Both the position numbers and the translations under genes were made by a program. 64,000 nucleotides of DNA, from NCBI RefSeq assembly GCF_011516645.4, contig NZ_CP088285.1:372001-436000 (forward strand), written 5' to 3'. This document shows positions 35,133 through 45,557 of this stretch, piece by piece; within the stretch, counting starts at the first letter, position 1, and each line of letters opens with the position of its first letter. The stretch is from Bradyrhizobium septentrionale (GTDB lineage: Bacteria > Pseudomonadota > Alphaproteobacteria > Rhizobiales > Xanthobacteraceae). The notes beneath the pieces were generated by a model, which saw only the letters and a list, made by a program, of their open reading frames with translations, had not been told where the DNA came from and did no database searches.

Positions 35133-36836
35133 TCAAAACAGGTTGTTGGCGTTCATGGCGAGGTGCTCGACGATCGGCCCGAGCGCCAGCGCCGGGAAGA
35201 AGGTCAGGCCGCCGATGATCAGGATGACGCCGATGACAAGGCCGACGAACAGGCCGCCGGTGGTCGGGAACGTGCCCGCCGAGGCCGGGATCGACTTCTT
35301 CTCGACCAGCGATCCCGCGATCGCCATCGCCGGCACGATCATGAAGAAGCGGCCGACGAACATCGCAGACGCAAGCGTCAGGTTGTAGAACAGGGTGTTG
35401 CCGGTCAGGCCCCCGAACGCCGAGCCGTTATTGCCGGTCGCCGAGGTGAAGGCATAGAGGACCTCGGTGAAGCCGTGCGGCCCGGCATTGGCCATCGAGG
35501 CCACCGCCGACGGCAGCACCACGCCGACCGCGGTCCAGCCGAGATACATCAGCGGCAGCACCAGGATCGCGAGCATCGCCATCTTGACCTCGCGCGCCTC
35601 GATCTTCTTGCCGACATACTCAGGCGTGCGGCCGACCATCAGGCCGGCGACGAAGATCGCCAGCACGACGAACAGCAGCATGCCGTAGAAGCCGGCGCCG
35701 ACGCCGCCGATGATGACTTCGCCGAGCTGCATGTTGATCAGCGGGATCATGCCGCCGAGCGCGGTGAAGCTGTCATGCATGGCGTTGACCGCGCCGCAGG
35801 AGGCGGCAGTGGTGACGACGGCGAACAGCGAGGACGCGACGATGCCGAAGCGGACCTCCTTGCCCTCCATGTTGCCACCGGTCAGGCCAAGCGCCTGCAG
35901 CGTCGAGGTGCCGTTGGCTTCCGCCCAGTAGGTGACGACAACGCCGGCGACGAACAGGATGCCCATCACGGCGAAGATCGCCCAGCCCTGGCGCTCGTTG
36001 CCGACCATGCGGCCGAACACGTTGGTCATCGCCGCGCCAAGCGCGAAGATCGAGATCATTTGCACGAGGTTCGACAGCGCCGTCGGGTTCTCGAACGGAT
36101 GCGCGGCGTTGGCGTTGAAGAAGCCGCCGCCATTGGTGCCGAGCATCTTGATCGCGACCTGCGAGGCCACCGGGCCGAGCGCGATGGTCTGCTTGCCGCC
36201 TTCCAGCGTGGTGGCGTCGACATAGGCGCCGAGCGTCTGCGGCATACCCTGCCAGACCAGGAACAGCGCATAGACGATGCAGATCGGCAGCAGCACATAG
36301 AGCGTGCAGCGCGTGACGTCGACCCAGAAATTGCCGACCGTGCGCATCGACGAGCGGGTGAAGCCGCGGATCAGCGCCATCGCGAGCGCGATGCCGGTTG
36401 CCGCCGACAGGAAGTTCTGGTGGGTCAGGCCGAGCATCTGGACCAGATAGGACAGCGTGCTCTCGCCGCCGTAATTCTGCCAGTTGGTGTTGGTGATGAA
36501 GGAGATCGCGGTGTTGAAGGAGAGGTCCTCGGCCACCGCGGACTGTCCGGCCGGGTTGAACGGCAGCACCGCCTGCAGCCGCATCAGGCCGTAGATCAGG
36601 GCGAAGCCGCCGACATGGAACAGCAGCATGGTGACCGTATAGGTCAGCCAGTGCTGCTCGCGCCGCTCGTCGACTCCGCCGACCCAGTAGATGCCGCGCT
36701 CGATCGGACGCAGCACAGGCGAGAGGAAGGTGCGCTCGCCGTTGAACACGCGGGTCATGTACCAGCCGAGCGGCTTGACCAGCGCGACCACGATCGCGCA
36801 GAAGAGAATAATTTGAATCCAGCCGATGACGGTCAT
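35133..36836 (-). CDS. kdpA: Potassium-transporting ATPase KdpA subunit
   Basis: 567 residues, about ten hydrophobic segments. Selectivity-filter-like segments are visible (for example [29 protein letters not shown] and [12 protein letters not shown]). It forms the high-affinity potassium pore of the Kdp pump in the inner membrane. Its ATG follows a 34-codon ORF by only four bases, suggesting translational coupling to that small peptide. Confidence 0.97.
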   Translation of the reverse strand: MTVIGWIQIILFCAIVVALVKPLGWYMTRVFNGERTFLSPVLRPIERGIYWVGGVDERREQHWLTYTVTMLLFHVGGFALIYGLMRLQAVLPFNPAGQSAVAEDLSFNTAISFITNTNWQNYGGESTLSYLVQMLGLTHQNFLSAATGIALAMALIRGFTRSSMRTVGNFWVDVTRCTLYVLLPICIVYALFLVWQGMPQTLGAYVDATTLEGGKQTIALGPVASQVAIKMLGTNGGGFFNANAAHPFENPTALSNLVQMISIFALGAAMTNVFGRMVGNERQGWAIFAVMGILFVAGVVVTYWAEANGTSTLQALGLTGGNMEGKEVRFGIVASSLFAVVTTAASCGAVNAMHDSFTALGGMIPLINMQLGEVIIGGVGAGFYGMLLFVVLAIFVAGLMVGRTPEYVGKKIEAREVKMAMLAILVLPLMYLGWTAVGVVLPSAVASMANAGPHGFTEVLYAFTSATGNNGSAFGGLTGNTLFYNLTLASAMFVGRFFMIVPAMAIAGSLVEKKSIPASAGTFPTTGGLFVGLVIGVILIIGGLTFFPALALGPIVEHLAMNANNLF

Positions 36837-36840
36837 TGCG

Positions 36841-36945
36841 TCAAGCCTTTCGAATGGGTGCGAAGCGCAGCAGCGACGCGAACAGACCGAGCAGCAGCCC
36901 GGTCAGCACCGCGTCGGCTAACAGAATTGTGCAAAGCGCGAGCAT
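36841..36945 (-). CDS. Small hydrophobic peptide ORF between kdpF and kdpA
   Basis: 34 residues ([20 protein letters not shown], then a short hydrophobic run and the basic end RFAPIRKA). One membrane helix with a positively charged C-terminus is predicted by eye. It begins ten bases after the kdpF stop and ends four bases before the kdpA ATG, so translation could be coupled. I do not recognise a named family. It could be a real regulatory subunit of the pump or only a leader ORF; conservation in relatives would decide. Confidence 0.5.
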   Translation of the reverse strand: MLALCTILLADAVLTGLLLGLFASLLRFAPIRKA

Positions 36946-36955
36946 CGCGGGCCGC

Positions 36956-37045
36956 CTAGAAGCGTTCGGGCCGCAGCAATGCGTAGGTGAGGTAGAACAA
37001 CAGGCCGAGCGAGACGAGGCCGGCGAGCGAGTAATCGAAGATCAT
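36956..37045 (-). CDS. kdpF: Potassium-transporting ATPase KdpF subunit
   Basis: 29 residues, starting MIFDYSLAGL and ending with YALLRPERF. A single membrane helix ending in a LLRPERF-like motif is the typical KdpF signature. KdpF stabilises the KdpABC complex in the membrane. It lies between two other tiny ORFs in the same direction, 11 bases after the upstream one. Confidence 0.9.
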   Translation of the reverse strand: MIFDYSLAGLVSLGLLFYLTYALLRPERF

Positions 37046-37056
37046 CGCCGCCTCCC

Positions 37057-37140
37057 TTACAGCCGTTCGCAGGCGTAGGCGTAGCCGATGCCGGCCGCGA
37101 AGAAGCCGATCGCGAGCGCCGCCATGAGAATGTCCATCAT
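37057..37140 (-). CDS. Tiny membrane peptide, first ORF of the kdp operon
   Basis: 27 residues starting with MMDILMAALAIGFFAAGIGY and ending in ACERL. ATG at 37140 with GGAG ten bases upstream. One membrane helix followed by a short charged end (Cys-Glu-Arg-Leu). From memory, similar unannotated peptides with an ending like ACERL or GCDRL occur before kdpF in other proteobacteria, so it is likely real, but no function is established. First in the operon, it may also act as a leader. Confidence 0.6.
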   Translation of the reverse strand: MMDILMAALAIGFFAAGIGYAYACERL

Positions 37141-37250
37141 GTGAGACTCCTATGGTCACAGGGCGCGGGCGACCGTATAAGCGCTCCGCGCCGGATGGTG
37201 GTGAGGTGCCATCCGGGGCATAGGTTTTCGAGATGTGGCGCATAAGGACG

Positions 37251-37267
37251 TTATAGGAATCCTATAA
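37251..37267. promoter_or_regulatory. 17-base perfect palindrome upstream of the kdp operon
   Basis: TTATAGGAATCCTATAA, perfectly symmetric around its central A, 111 bases upstream of the first kdp-side ORF. A related but imperfect sequence (TTATGGAATCCCTATAT) follows at 37426-37442. A transcription-factor site, for example for KdpE, is possible; nothing beyond symmetry and position supports this. Confidence 0.4.
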
Positions 37268-37285
37268 AGGGCCGTTCCCCTCCGC

Positions 37286-37413
37286 CGTCGTCCTGGCGAA
37301 AGCCAGGACCGATAACCACCGCACTTGATGATGAACGGGATAGGCGGCCCCAGCATCGCCCAACGAATTTCCATCCGAGGTAATGGGTCCTGGCTTTCGC
37401 CTGGACAACGACG
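37286..37413. repeat. Intergenic repeat with inverted ends near kdp
   Basis: The left end CGTCGTCCTGGCGAAAGCCA is matched by the right end TGGCTTTCGCCTGGACAACG in inverted orientation. The interior (about 85 bases) is not repetitive. It looks like a member of the short repeat families that move in Bradyrhizobium-like genomes. Confidence 0.72.
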
Positions 37414-37552
37414 TGGGTTCCATCTTTATGGAATCCCTATATCTCCGCCCCTCGCCTCCTCTCGTTTTCAAATGGCTATCCGGCCATTTTGGGCCTGCGG
37501 CCAATGCCTTGAGCCACTCTTTCTTGGGCCGCGCCTTCGACGAGATGACGCC

Positions 37553-38017
37553 ATGTCCGTGCTAACCCAAAACACTTCCACCGACCTCGGCGACCGGCTG
37601 CGCGACGCCTATGCGGTGTCAGCCGAGTTCATGGCCGACATCATCAGCCAGACCTGCCGGCGCTTTCCGTCGGTCGGACAGAGCGGCAAGAGCGCGCGGG
37701 TCGAGCGCCTGATCCAGTCCGGCGCCTGGACCGATGCAGCGATCGCGCTGCTCGATCTCGAACTGCCGCAATGGCAGGTCCGCCGCCTGGTCTATGACGA
37801 GGGCGAATGGCATTGCGCATTGTCGCGCGAACGCGAACTTCCTGACTGGCTCGACCAGTCGATCGAGACCCGCCACAGCGATCTCGCGCTCGCGATCCTC
37901 AGCGCCTTCGTCGAGGCACAGCGGATCAGCGCGCCCGACAGCCGGACCAGCGTACCCACCGTCCGTCGCGAGACGCGCTCGCTTTACGAACCGCTGTTCG
38001 TCGACAATATCGGCTGA
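37553..38017 (+). CDS. Conserved hypothetical protein
   Basis: 154 residues from ATG 37553; the open frame upstream covers the repeat element and is not protein-like, which decides the start. The sequence (MSVLTQNTSTDLGDRLRDAY at the start) has no signal peptide or membrane segment and is rich in Arg, Trp and acidic residues. No domain recognised. It precedes a small membrane protein gene by 13 bases, so they may form one unit. Confidence 0.7.
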   Translation: MSVLTQNTSTDLGDRLRDAYAVSAEFMADIISQTCRRFPSVGQSGKSARVERLIQSGAWTDAAIALLDLELPQWQVRRLVYDEGEWHCALSRERELPDWLDQSIETRHSDLALAILSAFVEAQRISAPDSRTSVPTVRRETRSLYEPLFVDNIG

Positions 38018-38030
38018 TGACGGCCCCGCC

Positions 38031-38306
38031 GTGAAGACCAAACAACTGCCGCGGCAGCTGCAGTCGGCCCAGGTCCTGGTCCGATTCGGCTTCCGGCTCG
38101 CCATCATGATCGGCTTCGCCGTGTTCGCCGGCACAGGCTTCGGCAAGGGCCTCGTCACGCTGCTGTGGATGTCGGCGCTGATCTGCGCGCTGGCCGGGCT
38201 CGTCAAGCGCGAGATGCCGTTTGCCAAAAACCTCAATCACTGGGACGAGATGACCGCCTATGTCGCGCTGTGCGCGCTCGGCACCGGCATCGTCCAGCGC
38301 CTCTGA
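38031..38306 (+). CDS. Small membrane protein of unknown function
   Basis: 91 residues from GTG 38031. Two hydrophobic stretches (about residues 17-33 and 36-53) and a third weak one at the C-terminus (YVALCALGTGIV). No family recognised. It follows the 154-residue protein by 13 bases; ATG codons within it are too far inside to keep the first segment, so GTG is preferred. Confidence 0.6.
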   Translation: MKTKQLPRQLQSAQVLVRFGFRLAIMIGFAVFAGTGFGKGLVTLLWMSALICALAGLVKREMPFAKNLNHWDEMTAYVALCALGTGIVQRL

Positions 38307-38407
38307 AATCACCCCTCAAATCCTATGCCGCTCCTATGAAGTCGCTGCTCGCACGCGCTCGATTTCATATCCGGCAAATCAGACATTGATCGCGTGACTG
38401 TGACTGT

Positions 38408-38453
38408 AGCGTTTTCGAGCGAAGTGGATACCGGTTCGCGTGAAGAAAACGCC
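38408..38453. repeat. Short copy of the intergenic repeat seen at 2184
   Basis: AGCGTTTTCGAGCGAAGTGG ... CCGGTTCGCGTGAAGAAAACGC: matches the first half of the 2184-2306 element and the inverted 45456-45556 element, but lacks the strong hairpin part. Confidence 0.8.
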
Positions 38454-38480
38454 TCAGAAACAAAAAGAAGGACTACCATC

Positions 38481-38735
38481 GTGAAACTCGTCGAACCTCC
38501 CTCGTGTAGCTCAGCGTCCACCATCGTCTTCATCGGCCGCAACCACCGCGGCCAGTGGGTCGCCCAGCAACAGAACGGCCTCTATGGCGGCCTGTTCGTC
38601 AACCGCGCCCAGGCCGTCAAATACGCGCTGTTCGAGAACGGCCAGCACCCCGAAATGATCATCGAGCTGTCGCGCGAGATCGAGCTCGATATGCGCGGCG
38701 AGACCGCGAACCTCCCCGCAAGCCGCGTGGCCTGA
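38481..38735 (+). CDS. Conserved hypothetical protein
   Basis: 84 residues from GTG 38481, where the repeat ends. The centre (IVFIGRNHRGQWVAQQQNG, then GGLFVNRAQAVKYALFENG) looks like a small folded domain and ends in an acidic helix. I do not recognise the family. It is nine bases upstream of the dapA-like gene, suggesting cotranscription. Confidence 0.65.
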   Translation: MKLVEPPSCSSASTIVFIGRNHRGQWVAQQQNGLYGGLFVNRAQAVKYALFENGQHPEMIIELSREIELDMRGETANLPASRVA

Positions 38736-38744
38736 GCCACCCCC

Positions 38745-39689
38745 ATGACTGCGAAAGCGGTGACTGCGAAAGCGGCTTCGAAAGCGGACACGGCCGAATG
38801 GCTGTCGGGCTTCATCCCCGATCTTCCGACCCCCTTCAACCATCAGGGCGAGATCGACGCCGAGGCGTTCGGCCGGCTGTGCGAGCGTCAGATCTCGGCC
38901 GGCGCGACCGCGCTGGTGGTCGGCGAGACCGCGGGCGAAAGCTCGACGCTTGAGCCCGCGGAGCGCGTGCAGTTGGTTCGCATCGCGGCCGGCATCGCGC
39001 GCAAGCGGGTCCGCATCATCGCCGGCGCCGGCTCGAACGCAACCGATCGTGCCGTCACGTTCACCCGGGCCGCGGCGGCGGCCGGCGCCGACGCTATCAT
39101 GTCGGTCGTGCCCTATTACAACAAGCCGATGCCACAGGGCATGGCGGCGCATTTCCAGGCCGTCACCGCGGCCACCACGCTGCCGGTGATCCTGCACGAC
39201 ATCCCGTCGCGAACGGTGAAGGGCCTCACCGACGAGACGCTGCTCGAGCTCGCCGCCGCGCCACGCATCGTGGGATTGCGTGACGGCGGGGGCGACGTCG
39301 CCCGCCTGGCGCGCCTGCGCCCACGCCTGCCGGCAACGTTCCGGATGCTGACGGGGGACGACAATTCATCGCTCGCCTATATGGCGGCCGGCGGCGATGG
39401 CTGCATCTCGGCCGTGGCGAACGTCGCGCCCGATCTGTATGTGGCCGTTCACCGGCATTTCCGCGAAGGACGGTTGTATCAGGCGCGGGAGCTGCACCAG
39501 CGGCTGGTGCAGCTCGCGACGCTGCTGGAGGGCGAGCATCCCGCCGCACTGAAATTCGCGCTGGCGCTGCTCGGGTTCATGCAGCCGTCGACGCGGCTGC
39601 CGATCGTCCAACTCAACGGATCGGCGAAGGCCGAACTCGCGCAGGCGATGGCCGAGCTTGCCGACGAATACCTCGCCGCCGCGCATTGA
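38745..39689 (+). CDS. DapA-family aldolase-like protein lacking the Schiff-base lysine
   Basis: 314 residues with the (beta/alpha)8 DapA/NanA pattern: GETAGESSTL near residue 50 and PYYNKP at residues 123-128. In dihydrodipicolinate synthases the catalytic lysine sits in a motif like GIKEATGD; here the matching place is GLRDGGGD, with Arg179 in place of Lys (codon CGT). The family normally condenses or cleaves pyruvate-containing compounds through a lysine imine, so this member may be inactive or have changed chemistry. It is unlikely to be the main lysine-biosynthesis DapA. Confidence 0.85.
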   Translation: MTAKAVTAKAASKADTAEWLSGFIPDLPTPFNHQGEIDAEAFGRLCERQISAGATALVVGETAGESSTLEPAERVQLVRIAAGIARKRVRIIAGAGSNATDRAVTFTRAAAAAGADAIMSVVPYYNKPMPQGMAAHFQAVTAATTLPVILHDIPSRTVKGLTDETLLELAAAPRIVGLRDGGGDVARLARLRPRLPATFRMLTGDDNSSLAYMAAGGDGCISAVANVAPDLYVAVHRHFREGRLYQARELHQRLVQLATLLEGEHPAALKFALALLGFMQPSTRLPIVQLNGSAKAELAQAMAELADEYLAAAH

Positions 39690-39756
39690 GATGTGCCAGG
39701 CCGGCGCATTTCATCGCAATGCACAATGGCACGCGCCGGCATCGCCCGTGACACCA

Positions 39757-39793
39757 CGCCCCATATTGAGGTTCCGAAGCGGCGCCCCATATT
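39757..39793. repeat. Two 11-base direct repeats upstream of nfeD
   Basis: CGCCCCATATT occurs at 39757-39767 and again at 39783-39793, 26 bases apart, just before the nfeD start. A related CGCCCCAATATT lies near 45873. Possibly regulatory; no known factor fits. Confidence 0.4.
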
Positions 39794-39814
39794 TTCGGCA
39801 AGGGAGTGCTTGCC

Positions 39815-41194
39815 GTGCAGACCTTAAGGGCAGCCCTCGTTGCGGCGACCGCGCTCATCGCCCTCTTTGTCTCCATCCGTCCCGGTGCCGCGGAGGACAA
39901 CAGCCGCCTCGCCGTGACCGTTTCGATCGATGGAGCCATCGGGCCAGCGTCGGCCAGCTATGTGAAGGGCGCCCTGGCCAAGGCCGCCGAACGGCGCGCC
40001 GAGCTTGTCGTGCTGCGGCTGAATACGCCGGGTGGTCTGAACACCAGCATGCGCGAAATCATCGCCGACGTGCTTGCCTCTCCTGTCCCCGTGGTCGGCT
40101 ATGTCGCCCCCTCCGGCGCGCATGCAGCGAGCGCCGGAACCTACATCCTCTATGCGACGCACATCGCGGCGATGGCGCCAGGCACCAATATCGGGGCCGC
40201 AACGCCGGTGCAGATCGGCGGCGTACCGGGTCTGCCCGGCCCCGACAAGGACACCAAGGATGGTGACCGCCAGCCGCAACCGAAGGATACCATGACGGCG
40301 AAGGCGACCAATGACGCCGTCGCTTTCATCCGCAGCCTCGCCGAGCTGCGCGGCCGCAACGCCGACTGGGCCGAGAAGGCGGTGCGCGAGGCCGCCACCC
40401 TGTCCACCAACGCTGCGCTGCAGGCCAACGTCATCGAGATCATCGCACGTGATCCGGCCGATCTGCTCAGACAGGTCGACGGCCGGACGGTGGAGGTCGC
40501 AGCCGGCAAGACGCAGCGGCTTGCGACCAAGGATATCGCGATCGAAGCGATCGAACCGGGCTGGATCTCGCGCCTGCTTGCGGTCATCACCGATCCCAAC
40601 GTTGCGTTCATCCTGCTGATGGTCGGCATCTACGGGCTGATCTTCGAATTCATGTCGCCGGGCATGGTCGCCCCGGGGGTCGTCGGCACGATCTGCCTGC
40701 TGCTCGGCCTCTACGCCCTCAATCTGCTTCCGACCAACTACGCGAGCTTCGCCCTGATGCTGGTCGGGATCGCGCTGCTCGCCATCGAGGCCTTCAACCC
40801 GACGGTCGTGATCGGCGCCGGAGGGCTTGTCGCCTTCGTGCTGGGCGCGTTGATGCTGTTCCGGGACGAGACGCCGGGCTCCGGCCTGTCATGGTGGGTC
40901 ATCGGCTTCACCGCGGCGGCGCTTGCTGCCTTCCTTGTTGCCGTGCTCGGCGCGCTGCGCCGCGCCGCCCGGGAGCAGCTGCGCCTCGGCGCCCAGGCCA
41001 TGCAGGGCCTGTCGGCCGAGGTGCTCGACTGGTCCGGGACATCAGGTCACGTCTTCACCAATGGCGAGCGCTGGCAAGCGCGCGGCGCCGAGACCTTCCA
41101 GTCCGGAGAGACGGTCGAGGTCGCCAATCTGATCGATTTGACGCTGGTGGTGCGGCGCGCGCCGATCGCCACCGGCAGGGAGGTACAGCAATGA
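39815..41194 (+). CDS. nfeD: NfeD family membrane serine protease (long form)
   Basis: 459 residues from GTG 39815, chosen because AAGGGA lies at a proper distance; GTG 39806 is an alternative. Signal-like N-terminus ending near RPGAAEDN, then a ClpP-like serine protease domain (RLNTPGG; the likely nucleophile Ser in PSGAHAASAGTYI), a cluster of membrane segments between residues about 245 and 390, and a C-terminal OB-like NfeD domain. These proteases process stomatin-type partners; a slipin gene follows directly and overlaps by four bases. Confidence 0.88.
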   Translation: MQTLRAALVAATALIALFVSIRPGAAEDNSRLAVTVSIDGAIGPASASYVKGALAKAAERRAELVVLRLNTPGGLNTSMREIIADVLASPVPVVGYVAPSGAHAASAGTYILYATHIAAMAPGTNIGAATPVQIGGVPGLPGPDKDTKDGDRQPQPKDTMTAKATNDAVAFIRSLAELRGRNADWAEKAVREAATLSTNAALQANVIEIIARDPADLLRQVDGRTVEVAAGKTQRLATKDIAIEAIEPGWISRLLAVITDPNVAFILLMVGIYGLIFEFMSPGMVAPGVVGTICLLLGLYALNLLPTNYASFALMLVGIALLAIEAFNPTVVIGAGGLVAFVLGALMLFRDETPGSGLSWWVIGFTAAALAAFLVAVLGALRRAAREQLRLGAQAMQGLSAEVLDWSGTSGHVFTNGERWQARGAETFQSGETVEVANLIDLTLVVRRAPIATGREVQQ

Positions 41195-41952
41195 TGCTTG
41201 ATTATTTCGGCTATGCGGCGCTGGCGCTGGTTATCGTGGTATTCCTGACGCAGGCGGTTCGTGTCCTGCGCGAATATGAGCGCGGCGTCGTCTTCACGCT
41301 GGGTCGCTTCACGGGTGTGAAGGGGCCCGGGCTCTTCCTGTTGATTCCGATCGTTCAGCAGCTTGTGAAGGTCGATCTCCGGGTGGTGGTGCAGGTGGTG
41401 CCGCCCCAGGATGTGATCTCGCGCGACAACGTCTCGGTCAAGGTCAACGCCGTGCTCTACTTCCGCATCGTCGATGCCGAGCGCGCCATCATCAAGGTCA
41501 GCGATTACATGGCTGCGACCAGTCAGCTCGCACAGACCACGCTGCGCTCGGTGCTGGGCAAGCACGAGCTCGACGAGATGCTCGCCGAACGCGACCGGCT
41601 CAACGCCGATATCCAGGAGATCCTCGACAAGCAGACCGACGTCTGGGGCATCAAGGTGACCGGGATCGAGATCAAGGACATCGATCTCAACGAAACCATG
41701 GTGCGGGCGATCGCCAAGCAGGCCGAGGCGGAACGGTTGCGGCGCGCCAAGGTGATCAACGCGATGGGCGAGCAGCAGGCCGCCGAGAAGCTCGTCGAGG
41801 CCGGGCGGACCCTGGCCCAGGAACCGCAGGCGATGCAGCTCCGCTACTTCGCGGCGCTGCATGATATCGCAGGCGAGCGCTCCTCAACCGTGGTGTTTCC
41901 GCTGCCGATGAACCTGCTCGATCACCTGACGCGCCGAAGCGAGGCAACCTGA
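41191..41952 (+). CDS. Slipin (stomatin/prohibitin, SPFH family)
   Basis: 253 residues from ATG 41191 with AGGGAGGTA upstream, overlapping the nfeD stop. One N-terminal membrane segment, then an SPFH/band-7 domain (VREYERGV-like start at REYERGVVFTLGRFTG; DVISRDNVSVKVNAVLYF) and a coiled-coil tail rich in Ala, Glu, Gln and Arg. NfeD-slipin pairs are common in bacteria and probably organise or clean membrane microdomains. Its 3' end overlaps a small minus-strand gene. Confidence 0.92.
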   Translation: MMLDYFGYAALALVIVVFLTQAVRVLREYERGVVFTLGRFTGVKGPGLFLLIPIVQQLVKVDLRVVVQVVPPQDVISRDNVSVKVNAVLYFRIVDAERAIIKVSDYMAATSQLAQTTLRSVLGKHELDEMLAERDRLNADIQEILDKQTDVWGIKVTGIEIKDIDLNETMVRAIAKQAEAERLRRAKVINAMGEQQAAEKLVEAGRTLAQEPQAMQLRYFAALHDIAGERSSTVVFPLPMNLLDHLTRRSEAT

Positions 41953-42113
41953 CCCGGCTGATGCTTGGCCCGCCAGGCCGGTCCGGGACCGCGCATGTAG
42001 TGCGCTTCGGGCCGGTAAACGCTGATCGGCTCCTCGCCGATCCAGGCGAGGAATTTGAACAGCCCCTCTGCTGCGCTGCGCAGCAGGACACGGATCGATG
42101 AAACGACGCGCAT
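41922..42113 (-). CDS. Small hypothetical protein
   Basis: 63 residues, starting MRVVSSIRVLLRSAAEGLF, with a VYRPEAHYMRGPGPAWR stretch. The ATG lies one base after the stop of the 89-residue gene upstream, indicating translational coupling. The 3' end overlaps the slipin gene by 31 bases in convergent orientation. No domain recognised; kept because of tight coupling and plausible composition. Confidence 0.5.
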   Translation of the reverse strand: MRVVSSIRVLLRSAAEGLFKFLAWIGEEPISVYRPEAHYMRGPGPAWRAKHQPGQVASLRRVR

Positions 42114-42114
42114 C

Positions 42115-42384
42115 TCAGTAGTCCCATTTCTCGCCGAGCACGACCGGCGGACGCGGATATTTCTCGGCATCGGCGCCGCGCGTGTTCAGGTTCATCCGCG
42201 CCCAGTCCTCATGGCCGCGATGCAGCAAGAGCTCGTTGCGCAAACGATGGATCTTCGCGGCGGCGATCGAGCGGTGGATCGCCCTGAAGCCAAGGACGAT
42301 CCGCCGGATCGTCCGCTTCAGTACGGGGCGGATGGCACCGACCGAACCGCGCGGCCGGACATCGTGGAGCTGGAGCAAGGTCAT
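42115..42384 (-). CDS. Small hypothetical basic protein
   Basis: 89 residues from ATG 42384 (MTLLQLHDVRPRGSVGAIRP). Rich in Arg and His in the middle, ending with VVLGEKWDY. No family recognised. The longer open frame upstream has a less protein-like composition. It forms a pair with the 63-residue gene immediately downstream. Confidence 0.5.
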   Translation of the reverse strand: MTLLQLHDVRPRGSVGAIRPVLKRTIRRIVLGFRAIHRSIAAAKIHRLRNELLLHRGHEDWARMNLNTRGADAEKYPRPPVVLGEKWDY

Positions 42385-42644
42385 GTCCCACCTTCCTGTT
42401 GGCGGCGCGCGAGCGCACCGCGTCAGGACAAAAGATGCCGACAACACCGTAGGAATTCGAGAGGACAACCAGCCCTGTCGCATAGCCGCGGCATAAGCGA
42501 CCGGAGGTGGCCGGCGCATCGCACACGTGCTGCAAATCGAGAGATTTCGAACGATTTTACCCTCGATCGGCGGCGCGAGGGGCCGGTTTACGGTCGGCGG
42601 CAAGACCGGTAACCTCGCCTCCCAATGCGACGTGGAGACTGCCC

Positions 42645-43049
42645 ATGGGCCCCAAGGATCCGATCAACTGGATGTTGACAGACGCGATCGAGGCGCTCGC
42701 CCGGGCCGAACGGTTGCACCAGAGTTTCCTGAACCTGCGCCCGCAGGCGGGCAGCGAGCCGAGCTGGGAACCGCCGATGGACGTGATCGAGACGGATCAG
42801 GAGATCCTCATCCTGGTCGCGCTGCCGGGGGTCGACCCCGATGAGGTCGAGGCCGCGCTCGATGGCGGCACGCTGGTGATCTCCGGCCGCCGCATCCTGC
42901 CCGCAGAGCTCCGCGACGCCCGCATCCTGCGCCTCGAGCTGCCGCAGGGCCGGTTCGAGCGCCGGATCGCGCTGCCGACCGGCCGCTACACCATCAGCCG
43001 CTTTGCCGCGCATGGCTGCGTCGGCCTGCGGCTCGGAAAATCGAGCTGA
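42645..43049 (+). CDS. Hsp20/alpha-crystallin family small heat-shock protein
   Basis: 134 residues from ATG 42645 (MGPKDPINWMLTDAIEALAR). The alpha-crystallin domain runs from about residue 42 to the end (PPMDVIETDQEILILVALPG; LPQGRFERRIALP), but the C-terminal IxI anchor is not obvious. It would hold unfolded proteins. Ten bases separate it from lon, so chaperone and protease are probably made together. GTGGAG before the ATG is the likely ribosome-binding site; a short CTCC upstream could pair with it. Confidence 0.85.
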   Translation: MGPKDPINWMLTDAIEALARAERLHQSFLNLRPQAGSEPSWEPPMDVIETDQEILILVALPGVDPDEVEAALDGGTLVISGRRILPAELRDARILRLELPQGRFERRIALPTGRYTISRFAAHGCVGLRLGKSS

Positions 43050-43059
43050 GGATTTCGAC

Positions 43060-45438
<2,379 letters not shown>

Positions 45439-45455
45439 AAGCGAGCAGCATCCGG

Positions 45456-45556
45456 CTAGAGCATCCGGTTCTGATTGAATCAGAACCGAAGCTCCAGCTT
45501 TTTGTGACGCGTTTTCTTCACGCGAACCGGGGTCCACTTCGTTCGAAAACGCGCTA
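45456..45556. repeat. Inverted copy of the 2184-type intergenic repeat
   Basis: It contains a hairpin with 10-base arms (GGTTCTGATT at 45467-45476, AATCAGAACC at 45478-45487), then the reverse complement of the GCGTTTTCGAGCGAAG...GCGTGAAG module. Situated after lon, it may serve as its transcript end. Confidence 0.82.
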
Positions 45557-45557
45557 G

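Larger units (their letters stand above)
37141..37552. other. Intergenic region between kdp and the 154-residue gene
   Basis: About 410 bases between divergent genes. It contains the 17-base palindrome at 37251-37267, a repeat element at 37286-37413 and lower-GC stretches; it presumably holds the kdp promoter. I see no further gene: open frames here coincide with the repeat and have no family character. Confidence 0.6.

Noticed and set aside
37274..37310. EcfG-type promoter for kdp on the minus strand
   Set aside because: GGAAC occurs, but the nearest CGT lies 23 bases away, outside the 16-17 base spacing.
42610..42645. Possible RNA thermometer before hsp20 (CTCC pairing with the GGAG site)
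   Set aside because: Only four base pairs are evident and no ROSE-type conserved features were seen, so it is not listed as a feature.
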